This document shows, one piece after another, positions 17,530 through 25,200 of a DNA stretch of 64,000 bases. The position numbers and the translations under genes are program-made. The stretch is from 40CM-2-70-7 sp035631315 (GTDB taxonomy: Bacteria > Gemmatimonadota > Gemmatimonadetes > Gemmatimonadales > GWC2-71-9): positions 62,001 to 126,000 of the forward strand of contig DASQIZ010000107.1 of NCBI GenBank assembly GCA_035631315.1, given 5' to 3'. The notes under the pieces were generated by a model, which made no database searches, was not told the origin of the DNA, and saw nothing but the letters and a program-made list of their open reading frames with translations. Position 1 is the stretch's first letter. Every line of letters starts with the position of its first letter.

Positions 17530-18582
17530 ATGCCTCTCCCCCCTATCGCTGGCCATGAGGCGCTGCGGACGCGCTTCGCAGACGCCATCCAGGCCGGCCG
17601 GCTCCCCCAGACGATGCTGTTTGAGGGCCCCAAGGGGGTCGGGAAGCAGCGGTTAGCCTTGTGGCTGGCTCAGGCGCTTCTCTGTGAGACGTCGCCAGGG
17701 CCGTGCGGGCAGTGCGCGTCATGTCGCCAGGTCGACAGCCTGAACCACCCGGACCTGCACTGGTTCGTCCCGGTGGAGCTGACCAAGAAGGGCGCTGACG
17801 CGGAAAAGCAGATCGACCTGGTCGAGGAAGCCATTGGCGAAACAATGGCCGAACGGCGTGAAGATCCGTTCTACTCGGCGCCGGGCGGGTTGGCGGCGCA
17901 CAGCATGGCGTCAGCGCGGCTGATGCTCCGGCGGCTGTTGATGAAGCCGGTTCGGGGGTCGCGGGCGGTGTTCATCGTGGGGGATGCGGAGCGGTTGGCG
18001 GCCCAGAAGGGGCAGGAAGGGGCCGCAAACGCCGTCCTGAAGGCCCTCGAGGAGCCACCGCCGACGGCGTTCATCGTCCTGACGACGAGCGAACCGGACG
18101 CCCTGTTGCCAACGATTCTTTCCCGAACCGTACGAGTGAGGGTTGGCAGACTGCCAGACAGTGTTGTGACATCATTCGCACAGCAACACCTGGTGTCACG
18201 CCTTGGGGACGCCGCGAGCGTGGCCCGGCGGGTACAGTCCGCGGAAGGGGCCATTGGAAGTCTACTTGCTAGTAGGGAAAACGAGGGGGGCGGTGCCGCT
18301 GCCGCGGACCGACTCCTGCAAGCAGTACGGAGTGGAACTGCGGCGCGATATGGCGCTGCGTTGGCGCAGCCCCCGTTTCAGGCCCGTGGCGCATTCACGT
18401 CGATGCTCGATGCGCTTCTCGAACGGCTCCGGGACGAGGCCCGCGAGGGCGGCGACACCGGTAAGGTGATGGCCGCCATGACGCAGGTACTGGAGGCGCG
18501 GGAGCTGGCCCAGGGGAACGTGAATCCTCAGCTGCTGACGGCCGTCTTGACTGAGGAGCTGGCAGGTGGGGGGCGGTCGTGA
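17530..18582 (+). CDS. holB: DNA polymerase III subunit delta'
   Basis: This is a clamp-loader subunit with an AAA+ fold. It shows P-L-P-P-I-A-G-H-E-A at the N-terminus, then P-loop FEGPKGVGKQRLA near residue 35. A zinc-type cluster C-G-Q-C-A-S-C-R follows, then NAVLKALEEPPPTAFIVLTT and ILSRTVRVRVG, which holds the sensor/SRC motif region. ATG 17530 is chosen over an upstream in-frame codon because the family starts here; GTG 17524 is also possible. 350 aa is the usual size. It overlaps moaC by GTGA. Confidence 0.9.
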   Translation: MPLPPIAGHEALRTRFADAIQAGRLPQTMLFEGPKGVGKQRLALWLAQALLCETSPGPCGQCASCRQVDSLNHPDLHWFVPVELTKKGADAEKQIDLVEEAIGETMAERREDPFYSAPGGLAAHSMASARLMLRRLLMKPVRGSRAVFIVGDAERLAAQKGQEGAANAVLKALEEPPPTAFIVLTTSEPDALLPTILSRTVRVRVGRLPDSVVTSFAQQHLVSRLGDAASVARRVQSAEGAIGSLLASRENEGGGAAAADRLLQAVRSGTAARYGAALAQPPFQARGAFTSMLDALLERLRDEAREGGDTGKVMAAMTQVLEARELAQGNVNPQLLTAVLTEELAGGGRS

Positions 18583-19043
18583 AGCTCTCGCACCTCGATC
18601 AGGAAGGCCGGGCCCGCATGGTGGACGTGAGCGGGAAGCCCGCGACGGCCCGGAGCGCGGTCGCCGAAGGCAGCATCCGGATGTCGGAAGACGCATTCCG
18701 GCTGGTCCGGGATCAGGCGGTGGCGAAGGGTGACGTGCTGGGCGTGGCGCAGGTGGCGGGAACGATGGCGGCGAAGCGGACCGCCGAGCTGATCCCGTTG
18801 TGCCATCCGCTGGCGCTCGACCACATCGCGGTCGAGGCGACGCTCGACGAGGCCCTGCCCGGGGTGCAGGTCCGGGCCTCCGCTCGGATGGTGGGCCGGA
18901 CCGGCGTGGAAATGGAAGTCCTGACGGCGGTGAGCGTCGCGCTCCTGACCGTCTATGACATGGTGAAGGCGGTGGACCGGCGGATGGAAATCGGTCCGGT
19001 GCACCTGGTGGAGAAGCACGGTGGGACCTCCGTCGACACTTGA
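18579..19043 (+). CDS. moaC: Cyclic pyranopterin monophosphate synthase
   Basis: MoaC acts in the first step of molybdenum cofactor synthesis, together with MoaA. The 154-residue protein has the expected opening (MVDVSGKPATARSAVAEG), AKRTAELIPLCHPL with conserved residues at the active site, and GVEMEVLTAVSVALLTVYDM. Length and motif order match the family. GTG 18579 overlaps the holB stop. No other moa gene is nearby. Confidence 0.95.
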   Translation: MKLSHLDQEGRARMVDVSGKPATARSAVAEGSIRMSEDAFRLVRDQAVAKGDVLGVAQVAGTMAAKRTAELIPLCHPLALDHIAVEATLDEALPGVQVRASARMVGRTGVEMEVLTAVSVALLTVYDMVKAVDRRMEIGPVHLVEKHGGTSVDT

Positions 19044-19104
19044 CGGATGCTTGAAGCGGGGATGGCAGGTTCTCCCCGAGACTGATCTTCACAAGAGAGG
19101 CTTA

Positions 19105-19758
19105 ATGCGCACCACGACCCAGCGACTGATGCTCCGGGGGGCGGTGATCGTCGGATTCGCGTTGGCGGTGAGCGCTGTCGGCGGATGGGTCCGCCGCGCC
19201 ACTGCGGACGACGCGACCCTTCCCGAAGCCACGGTTCCGGCCGCGGACGTGCGGGGCATGGAACAAACTCTGGATCAGGTCCAGGGCGAGCTGACGGTCG
19301 CCAAGCTCCAGCTGGAGCGGGCCACCGCCATCATCGGGTTTTCCAGCAGGTACGGAATCCCCGCGGACCTGGCCAGCAACATTTACGACATGTCAAGTTC
19401 GGAGGGCGTGGACCCGGTCCTCGCATTCCGACTGGTACGGGTGGAGTCCGGTTTCGATCCGCGGGCCAAGAGCTACGCGGGCGCGATCGGCCTGACGCAG
19501 GTGCTTCCGAGCACCGCGCGTCTCTACGAGCCCGGGTTGTCCGTCGAGCAGCTGTACGAGCCGGCGACCAACCTGCGTCTCGGCTTCCGGTATCTGCACG
19601 ATCTGATGGCCCGGTACGGCACCCTCAATCACGCCCTGGTCGCCTACAACTCGGGCCCGGGCAAGCTCCTGGACATCCTGGCCACGGGGGTGGAGCCGAA
19701 GTCGGCGTACGCCCACGCCGTGGCGGGGGGATACAAAGCACCGAAGCACGGGAAGTAA
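19105..19758 (+). CDS. Secreted lytic transglycosylase (SLT domain)
   Basis: The start at ATG 19105 has AGAGAGG about 7 nt upstream. Residues about 8-28 form a signal or anchor helix, a short coiled-coil-like segment (about 45-75) follows, then the SLT domain. The catalytic glutamate is in VRVESGFDPRAKS, followed by AGAIGLTQVLPSTARLY and LVAYNSGPGKL, as in Slt70-like enzymes. It cleaves the glycan strands of peptidoglycan in the periplasm. 217 aa. A terminator follows. Confidence 0.9.
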   Translation: MRTTTQRLMLRGAVIVGFALAVSAVGGWVRRATADDATLPEATVPAADVRGMEQTLDQVQGELTVAKLQLERATAIIGFSSRYGIPADLASNIYDMSSSEGVDPVLAFRLVRVESGFDPRAKSYAGAIGLTQVLPSTARLYEPGLSVEQLYEPATNLRLGFRYLHDLMARYGTLNHALVAYNSGPGKLLDILATGVEPKSAYAHAVAGGYKAPKHGK

Positions 19759-19781
19759 GAACTGGCTGGTAGAAACACGAA

Positions 19782-19811
19782 GGGGGCTCTCACGAGCCCC
19801 CTTTTCTTTTT
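19782..19811 (+). terminator. Rho-independent terminator
   Basis: GGGGGCTC and GAGCCCCC form an 8-bp stem with loop TCAC (19782-19801), followed by TTTTCTTTTTC. It ends the holB/moaC/transglycosylase direction. The T-run runs right up to the stop codon of the convergent gene. Confidence 0.9.
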
Positions 19812-21422
19812 CTAGCGGAACTGCTTGGGAGGGATCCGGATGACCTGGCCGACCTTCAGTTTCGTGTGCACTTCAAGGTCGTTGTAGTCGAGCAGTGACG
19901 CGAGCGGCACGCCGTAGTGCCGGGCAATCGAGGTGACCGTCTCCCCCTTGGTCACGCGGTGCGAACCCTTCTGCAGGGGTGCCCGGGTACGGGACCGGTG
20001 CTCGGGCGGCACGCTCCACGCCGACGCCGGAACGACCCGGCCACTCATCGGGATGATGACCCGCTGGCCAATGTGGAGCGACGACAGCCTCATGTGCGGG
20101 TTGGCGGCGGTGATCATCGCCACCGTGACGTGATACCGCTGCGCGATTCCCGAGACCGTCTGGCCGCGGGTGACGTAATGGTCGACGAACGTGACCCGCT
20201 CGCTGGCCGGCAGAGAGTCGTACCGGAGCGCCACCGCCTGGCCCCGGCCGCGCGGCACCCGCACGGTCACTTCGCGTCCCGGCGGCGTGATTCCGCGGAT
20301 AAACTGGGGATTGAGCTCGAGCACCGCGGCGACCGTGGTATCGGCCAGCCGCGCGATGACGTCGAGACCGGTCGCGTCGGGCACCGTGATTTCGTCGAAC
20401 ACCAGCGGAGGCATCGGCTGAATGCCGATGAACCCGTACCGGGTCGGCTGCTTGGCGATCAGGGACGCCGCGATGAGCTTCGGCACATAGTCGCGCGTTT
20501 CGCGCCGGAGGTACCCCTTCCGGCTCGCGATGTCGAAGAACGTCTGGTCGGTGAGCGAATCCACCTCGCCCGGCAGGCGCGCGACACTGCGCTCGATCTT
20601 CCCCGCTCCGGCGTCATAGGCCGCGGCCGCGAGATACACGCTGCCAAGCCGCTGCATCAGATCAGACAGGTAGTTGGCGGCAGCGTCCGTGGCCTTGAAG
20701 GGGTCGCGCCGTTCGTCCATCCACGGGTCCACCGTCAGACCGTAGTTGCGTGCCGTTCCGGCCATGAACTGCCACATCCCCACGGCCCGCGTCCGGCTGA
20801 CCGCGGTGTTCGACAGGCCGCTCTCGATCACGGTCAGGTAGACCAGGTCCTCGGGCAGACCCTTGGCCCGCAGCCGCTCGCGGATCATCCCCTCGTAGCG
20901 GCCCAGACGGGAAAGCCAGATCTCGAAGCGATCCCGTGCGTCCGTCTGGAAGAAATCGAGGTACTGCAGGACCCTGGTGTTGCCGGAGAAGCTCGAGACG
21001 TCGATGTCGAAGGTCGCATCCCCACCCTTGGGCCCCGCGCTCGGCGCGGTGGGCTTGTCGGGACCGAACAGGCGCTCGGCTTCGTGCCGCACGTCTTCGC
21101 GGGGAATGCTCGAGGTCGCGACGGCCAGGCGGCGAGACGAGTCCGGGAGCCCCTGCTGCAGGGTATCGAGCACCCGCTGATCGGCCGCTTCGTCCCGGTC
21201 GACAGCCGCCTGAGCGGTGGCAACCGAGTCAGCGCCCGCGAGAGGCTTGCCCCTGGTGGTGTCGATCGCGGTCGCGGCCGTCGAAGTCACGCCGGCAGGT
21301 GCGGTGACCGGAGACGGCGTGGTGGCGACGGGCGTGGCCCGTCCCCCGCAGGCGGCCATCACGGCCGTCAGTGCGGAAGCCAGGAACCACCCGGAGGACC
21401 TGCCCACTCGCGTCACCGTCAT
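19812..21422 (-). CDS. MltD-like lytic transglycosylase lipoprotein with LysM repeats
   Basis: This 536-residue cell-wall enzyme has an N-terminal segment ending in M-A-A-C, a lipobox. The transglycosylase domain (about 170-330) shows the catalytic Glu in VIESGLSNTAVSRTRAVG, then MWQFMAGTARNYGL and AYDAGAGKI, the family 1D pattern. Two LysM repeats follow: YVTRGQTVSGIAQRYHVTV near 410-455 and HRVTKGETVTSIARHYGV near 490-532. It overlaps the upstream gene by 4 nt and is the last gene of a four-gene ATGA-linked operon. Confidence 0.92.
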   Translation of the reverse strand: MTVTRVGRSSGWFLASALTAVMAACGGRATPVATTPSPVTAPAGVTSTAATAIDTTRGKPLAGADSVATAQAAVDRDEAADQRVLDTLQQGLPDSSRRLAVATSSIPREDVRHEAERLFGPDKPTAPSAGPKGGDATFDIDVSSFSGNTRVLQYLDFFQTDARDRFEIWLSRLGRYEGMIRERLRAKGLPEDLVYLTVIESGLSNTAVSRTRAVGMWQFMAGTARNYGLTVDPWMDERRDPFKATDAAANYLSDLMQRLGSVYLAAAAYDAGAGKIERSVARLPGEVDSLTDQTFFDIASRKGYLRRETRDYVPKLIAASLIAKQPTRYGFIGIQPMPPLVFDEITVPDATGLDVIARLADTTVAAVLELNPQFIRGITPPGREVTVRVPRGRGQAVALRYDSLPASERVTFVDHYVTRGQTVSGIAQRYHVTVAMITAANPHMRLSSLHIGQRVIIPMSGRVVPASAWSVPPEHRSRTRAPLQKGSHRVTKGETVTSIARHYGVPLASLLDYNDLEVHTKLKVGQVIRIPPKQFR

Positions 21423-21859
21423 CTCGTCGAAAAATGGTTGCCCAGAATACGGTTCGTCGCATTCAGTACTGCAAGCGCCGCGCCACGCGGCGGGTCCGTT
21501 TCCGTGAGGTAGGTCCCCACGAGCCGTGTCGCTTTTGACTCTTCACGTGCCGAGAGAGACACGATCACCACCGTCGCGTCGAACGCCCGGACCGCCTTCA
21601 CACCCAGGAGCTCGAACTCGATCTCCGCTTGTACCGCGTCGTCGAGCGCGTTCACCGCGGCTTCCGCGGAGCACCGCAGCTCACCGGCCGGGGAGGTCAC
21701 CCCATCCGCCTGCCCCGAGAATGCGGCCGCACCGGAGCGTCCCAGCTGGACCTTGGCCCGGCAGCGCCCGTTGGGGAGCCGCTGGAACGTGAAATCCTGG
21801 AACCGCAGCCGTTCCGTTGTCGCGGGCGGCGCGCCGCCGTTGGGGCCTTGATCGGTCAT
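21419..21859 (-). CDS. Conserved hypothetical protein (146 aa)
   Basis: I do not recognise a named family. The protein has no signal peptide or membrane helix. Residues about 20-75 look like beta strands (FTFQRLPNGRCRAKVQLG), and the end reads TRLVGTYLTETDPPRGAALA followed by VLNATNRI. This alternating strand/helix ending resembles small dimeric alpha-beta domains. It is tightly coupled (ATGA on both sides) to two other small unknowns and to the MltD-like gene, so a cell-envelope link is possible but only inferred from position. Confidence 0.7.
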   Translation of the reverse strand: MTDQGPNGGAPPATTERLRFQDFTFQRLPNGRCRAKVQLGRSGAAAFSGQADGVTSPAGELRCSAEAAVNALDDAVQAEIEFELLGVKAVRAFDATVVIVSLSAREESKATRLVGTYLTETDPPRGAALAVLNATNRILGNHFSTR

Positions 21860-22107
21860 CAGTCGAACCGTACTTCGATCTGGTGCCGCGAACTGGCCGC
21901 CTGCGGGGCCTCCACCACATCCACCTCGAGGTGGGGCCGGTTCTGTTCGTCCCGCTCTGCCGATACCACCAGTATCAATCCCGACTCCAGCTCGACCTTC
22001 AGCTGGCGTAAGTCCGATCGTGCCGTCACGTCCCTGACTGTCTCTCCCCGAAGGCGGGCCACCGCCGCCGCCGCCCGCCGCAGCTCATGCAGGTCGACGG
22101 CGTTCAT
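21859..22107 (-). CDS. Small hypothetical protein (82 aa)
   Basis: It starts at ATG 22107, overlapping the previous stop by 4 nt, and runs to 21859, where it overlaps the next start. The sequence begins MNAVDLHELRRAAAAVARL, a helix, and then has beta-rich stretches (LRQLKVELESGLILVV). It has no known motif or signal peptide. The perfect start/stop chaining on both sides makes it a real gene despite its size. Function unknown. Confidence 0.65.
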   Translation of the reverse strand: MNAVDLHELRRAAAAVARLRGETVRDVTARSDLRQLKVELESGLILVVSAERDEQNRPHLEVDVVEAPQAASSRHQIEVRFD

Positions 22108-22349
22108 GCGAGCCGCTCCTCGAGAAGCCGGGTCAACTCCCGGTCCCTGATACGTTCCGCCTGGATGAACAGCGACGATTTGGATGTCGCTTCCAGGGGA
22201 AATGGCGCCAAAAACGACGCCGTCCGGAGCCGCTCGGAGGCAGCCCGGAAGGTCAGGACCAGCTGCCAAGCCTCTGTGTGGGCCCTACGCTCAGCCAGGG
22301 CATCCACGTGCCAAACCTCGTTACCATGGGCAATTACGCGCCAGGCCAA
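22104..22349 (-). CDS. Small hypothetical protein (81 aa), first gene of operon
   Basis: It starts at TTG 22349 behind a strong GGGAGGTGA ribosome site and a sigma70-like promoter. The sequence (MAWRVIAHGNEVWHVDALAE) looks like a short beta-sheet protein followed by an alpha helix ending in TRLLEERLA. No family is recognised. It heads the four-gene operon with the two other unknowns and the LysM transglycosylase. Confidence 0.65.
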   Translation of the reverse strand: MAWRVIAHGNEVWHVDALAERRAHTEAWQLVLTFRAASERLRTASFLAPFPLEATSKSSLFIQAERIRDRELTRLLEERLA

Positions 22350-22387
22350 GGCTCACCTCCCGGGGGTGACCAGAAAGCAAGGCGCGC

Positions 22388-22416
22388 AATATTCGCATAA
22401 CGTCAAGTCCTGTCAA
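22388..22416 (-). promoter_or_regulatory. Sigma70-type promoter for the four-gene operon
   Basis: Read on the minus strand, TTGACA (22411-22416) is followed by a 17-nt spacer and AATATT (22388-22393). It lies about 40 nt upstream of the TTG start at 22349. The -35 box is perfect. The -10 box matches 4 of 6 positions. Confidence 0.65.
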
Positions 22417-22460
22417 TAGTTGAGATGCTTATGGAAGCCATAACCTGACCTTTGGGCATG

Positions 22461-22486
22461 AAAAAGGGGCCCCGGCGAGGGGCCCC
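22461..22486 (-). terminator. Rho-independent terminator of ilvE
   Basis: On the minus strand GGGGCCCC, loop TCGCC, GGGGCCCC (22466-22486) is followed by TTTTT (22461-22465), 25 nt after the ilvE stop. The stem is 8 GC pairs. Confidence 0.9.
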
Positions 22487-22511
22487 TGAGAGCTCCGACG
22501 GTCATCCGGGG

Positions 22512-23375
22512 TCAGTCCCCTCGAGTCACCAGTGCCCGGAATCGTCGGCCCAGGTCGGCGACGACGGCGCCCGACTGTCCGTTCCCGATGACCCGGCCGT
22601 CCAGTTTGGTGACGGCGACGATTTCGGCGGCGGTGCCGGTCAGGAAGACTTCGTCGGCCGAGTAGAGGTCGTAGCGGTTGAGGGGTTCCTCGACCACTTC
22701 GTAGTTCGCGTCGCGGGCCATCTCGATCATCGCGTCCCGGGTGACCCCTCTGAGGATCCCGGAGTACGGGGGCGGCGTCTTCACCACTCCGCGCCGGGCG
22801 CAGAACAGATTCATTCCGCTCGCCTCGGCGACGTAGCCGGAGCTGTCGAGCATGATGACTTCGTCCACGTTCGCGGCGATGCCTTCGATCTTCGCGAGGA
22901 TGTGCGAGAGGTAGTTGAGCGACTTCACGCGCGGCGAGAGGTTCTCTTTGTGGCTGATGGGGGTCGCCGCGGTGATGCAGGTCAGGCCGCGCTCGTAGCG
23001 CTCTCTGGACCACAGGGCGATGGTGTCAACGATGCAGAAGACGGTGGGTTTTTCGCACTTCCGGGGGTCCATCCCCAGGTCCCCCGTGCCCCGCGTAATC
23101 ACCAGCCGGATGTAGCTGTCTTTGATGCCGCTCTTGTGCTGGGCTTCCTCGACCATTTTCCGCATGTCGGCCGGGGACATGCCGGGCTCGAGCCAGATGG
23201 ACTTGGCCGAGGCATAGAGCCGGTCGATGTGCTCGCCCAGCCGGAAAATTCGCCCGCCGTAGGCCCGGATTCCCTCGAAGACGCCGTCCCCATACAGGAG
23301 GCCGTGGTCGAAGACCGAGACGGATGCGTCGTCCCGGGTCTTGTATTCTCCGTTGATCCAGATGGTGGTTGGCAT
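22512..23375 (-). CDS. ilvE: Branched-chain amino-acid aminotransferase
   Basis: This PLP-dependent class IV transaminase carries out the last step of Val/Leu/Ile synthesis. ATG 23375 (MPTTIWINGEY) gives 287 aa. Family features are FDHGLLYGDGVFEGIRAY, the PLP lysine in SPRVKSLNYLSHILAK, YVAEASGMNLFCARRG, PYSGILRGVTRD and EVFLTGTAAEIVAV. A longer upstream frame is not family-like. Other class IV enzymes (D-amino-acid transaminase, ADC lyase) are possible, but the F-E-G-I-R-x-Y pattern favours IlvE. Confidence 0.92.
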   Translation of the reverse strand: MPTTIWINGEYKTRDDASVSVFDHGLLYGDGVFEGIRAYGGRIFRLGEHIDRLYASAKSIWLEPGMSPADMRKMVEEAQHKSGIKDSYIRLVITRGTGDLGMDPRKCEKPTVFCIVDTIALWSRERYERGLTCITAATPISHKENLSPRVKSLNYLSHILAKIEGIAANVDEVIMLDSSGYVAEASGMNLFCARRGVVKTPPPYSGILRGVTRDAMIEMARDANYEVVEEPLNRYDLYSADEVFLTGTAAEIVAVTKLDGRVIGNGQSGAVVADLGRRFRALVTRGD

Positions 23376-23475
23376 ACGGGCACAAAGTTCGACAACGGGC
23401 GGGGGTTTCACAAGGCAGCAATCCGGTTCTTTGACAACACGGACGAAAGGTGAAGATTCGACTGCAAGCACCCAC

Positions 23476-24552
23476 ATGAACCGCACGCTGGCCGTCGGCC
23501 TGCTGTTCATCGTTCTCGAGGCCTGCCGGGAAACGGCCGCCCCGGTGCCGGCCTCGCCCTTGCTTCCCCCGGACACGTCCGTGGGGGCGACGTTGCGTCT
23601 GCTCACCATCCCCACCGCTGACGGGACCGGCCGGGTGGTTCATCCCGACTACATCCGTCTGCCCGCCTCCTGGACCGGTGGGACCCGGTATCTCGCGATC
23701 ACGACGTATCCCCAGGCCGATGCGACCCGCGAGTGGCCTTCCTTATTCCAGCAGGACTCGGTCTCGACCCGCTGGCACCTGCCCGCGGGCGAGCCCAATC
23801 CGGTCCTCCAGCCACCGACCGCCATGACGTATACCGATCCGGACATCGTCTTCGAGCCGGACTCCAACCAGCTCTGGATGTACGTCCGCCTGGTCACGCC
23901 CATCTGGAACGTGCTCCAGATCATCCGGTCGTCGAACGGCGTGAATTGGACCGCGCCGGTGGATATCGATTCGGCGCCGAATCACGGGATGATCTCGCCG
24001 GCGGTGGTCCGGCGGGACCGCGGGGACTGGTACCTCTGGTCCGTGAATGGCGGATCCGGGGGGTGTGTTCAGGCGGCAGAATCGTTTCTACAGCGGCGGA
24101 CGTCGACCGACGGCCTCCACTGGTCCAAGCCCGACACGGCGAAGATCGCCGGCCATCCGTGGCACCTCGATGTACAGTGGATTGCCAGCCGTCAGGAGTG
24201 GTGGGCCCTGTACGTGGAGGGCTGCATGCCGACGTCGGTGCGGCTCGCGACCAGTGCCGACGGACTGACGTGGTCGCCCTTCCCCTCACCAGTGATCACC
24301 ACCGGAGTGATTCCACAGTTCAGGGACGTGGTGTACCGGTCGTCGCTCGCGGTGGAGGCAGACAGCGTCCGATTCTGGTTCTCGGGAGCGCGCTGGGATT
24401 CACTGCCGGATTCGGGGTGGGTGTGGCGGGCGGCGGCGTCCGTCGAGGGAACGAGCTCGCTCCTGCAGTGCCTGTCGCAACCGGCGCCGGTGGAACCGCG
24501 CGCGTTCGTCGCGCCGAGGTGGCGTGTCGTTCCCTACCCTGAGGCGCCCTGA
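23476..24552 (+). CDS. Lipoprotein with beta-propeller (glycosidase-like) fold
   Basis: The start at ATG 23476 gives 358 aa. A lipobox is seen in L-E-A-C near residue 17, so it is probably lipid-anchored. The rest contains repeated propeller-type strands such as WMYVRLVTPIWNVLQIIRSS with NGVNW, WYLWSVNGGSGGC, STDGLHWSKPD and SADGLTWSPFPS. S-x-D-G-x-x-W is the usual blade signature of GH43/GH32-like five-bladed propellers and BNR repeats. Catalytic residues are not evident, so I make no enzymatic claim. Confidence 0.7.
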   Translation: MNRTLAVGLLFIVLEACRETAAPVPASPLLPPDTSVGATLRLLTIPTADGTGRVVHPDYIRLPASWTGGTRYLAITTYPQADATREWPSLFQQDSVSTRWHLPAGEPNPVLQPPTAMTYTDPDIVFEPDSNQLWMYVRLVTPIWNVLQIIRSSNGVNWTAPVDIDSAPNHGMISPAVVRRDRGDWYLWSVNGGSGGCVQAAESFLQRRTSTDGLHWSKPDTAKIAGHPWHLDVQWIASRQEWWALYVEGCMPTSVRLATSADGLTWSPFPSPVITTGVIPQFRDVVYRSSLAVEADSVRFWFSGARWDSLPDSGWVWRAAASVEGTSSLLQCLSQPAPVEPRAFVAPRWRVVPYPEAP

Positions 24553-24555
24553 TCT

Positions 24556-24591
24556 AAGGAAGGAAGGAAGGAAGGTGCAGGCTGGGGATCG
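24556..24591. repeat. (AAGG)5 plus partial copy of the tRNA-Lys 3' end
   Basis: Five AAGG units (24556-24575) are followed by TGCAGGCTGGGGATCG. Positions 24564-24591 align without gaps to 27530-27557, which is the 3' end of the disrupted tRNA-Lys and its flank, with two mismatches over 28 positions by hand count. The copy covers the 3' acceptor strand and part of the T-arm. It could be a remnant attachment site or a local duplication. Confidence 0.6.
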
Positions 24592-24676
24592 CTAAGCGGC
24601 GTCGAGGCGTCGACCAAACGCGCGTTTGCGCCGTCGAGGGTAGGCAACCGTTGCCTTGTCAGGGGTACTTCTTCCC

Positions 24677-25162
24677 ATGACTCGTGGCTCCTGGGTGCTC
24701 TTCATCGCCGCTGCCGTGGTGCTTGCCGATTGCTCGCCAGACCTGCCCCCGGACATTCGACGGCCCAGCGTTGTCTTCCTTACAGGGCCCTTGGATACGG
24801 TGCCGGCACCCAGCGCGCCCGACACCGTGCGAAAAGGGGTCCCGTTCACCGTGACGTTCACCACCGTGTACAACTCTTCCATCTGCTGGCAGCCAGATGG
24901 TGATTCGATCACACCCAATCCCGTCCTGACAGAACTTGGGCTCACGAAGGTACGGCTGACGACCATCGTACCAATGGAGGCGTGGGTCCTCCCGCCCGGC
25001 TACGCCGGCCCTTGCGAGTTGCTGCAAGAAGGAGTTCGGTCCGTCCAGGTTACACTCGCCACTCCTGGCATCGACACTATTCGACTCGTGGGCAGGCCGT
25101 TCCCTCCCATCACAGCCAATCTCCTGGACACGGCGTCCTTCACCGTGTTCGTCCTTCCGTGA
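24677..25162 (+). CDS. Hypothetical lipoprotein (161 aa)
   Basis: ATG 24677 is followed by a hydrophobic segment and lipobox L-A-D-C-S. The mature part contains DTVRKGVPFTVTFTTV, several cysteines and TLATPGIDTIRLVGRP. It aligns by eye with the protein at 29075-29557 (DTVRAGDTFTVSFRT and GAPGVDTIKVVG), so the two are paralogues, one outside and one inside the island. It is probably a beta-sandwich surface protein. Function unknown. Confidence 0.7.
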   Translation: MTRGSWVLFIAAAVVLADCSPDLPPDIRRPSVVFLTGPLDTVPAPSAPDTVRKGVPFTVTFTTVYNSSICWQPDGDSITPNPVLTELGLTKVRLTTIVPMEAWVLPPGYAGPCELLQEGVRSVQVTLATPGIDTIRLVGRPFPPITANLLDTASFTVFVLP

Positions 25163-25200
25163 GGGAAGTCCCGGACTACTTGTAGCGTGGGATCCTCCTG

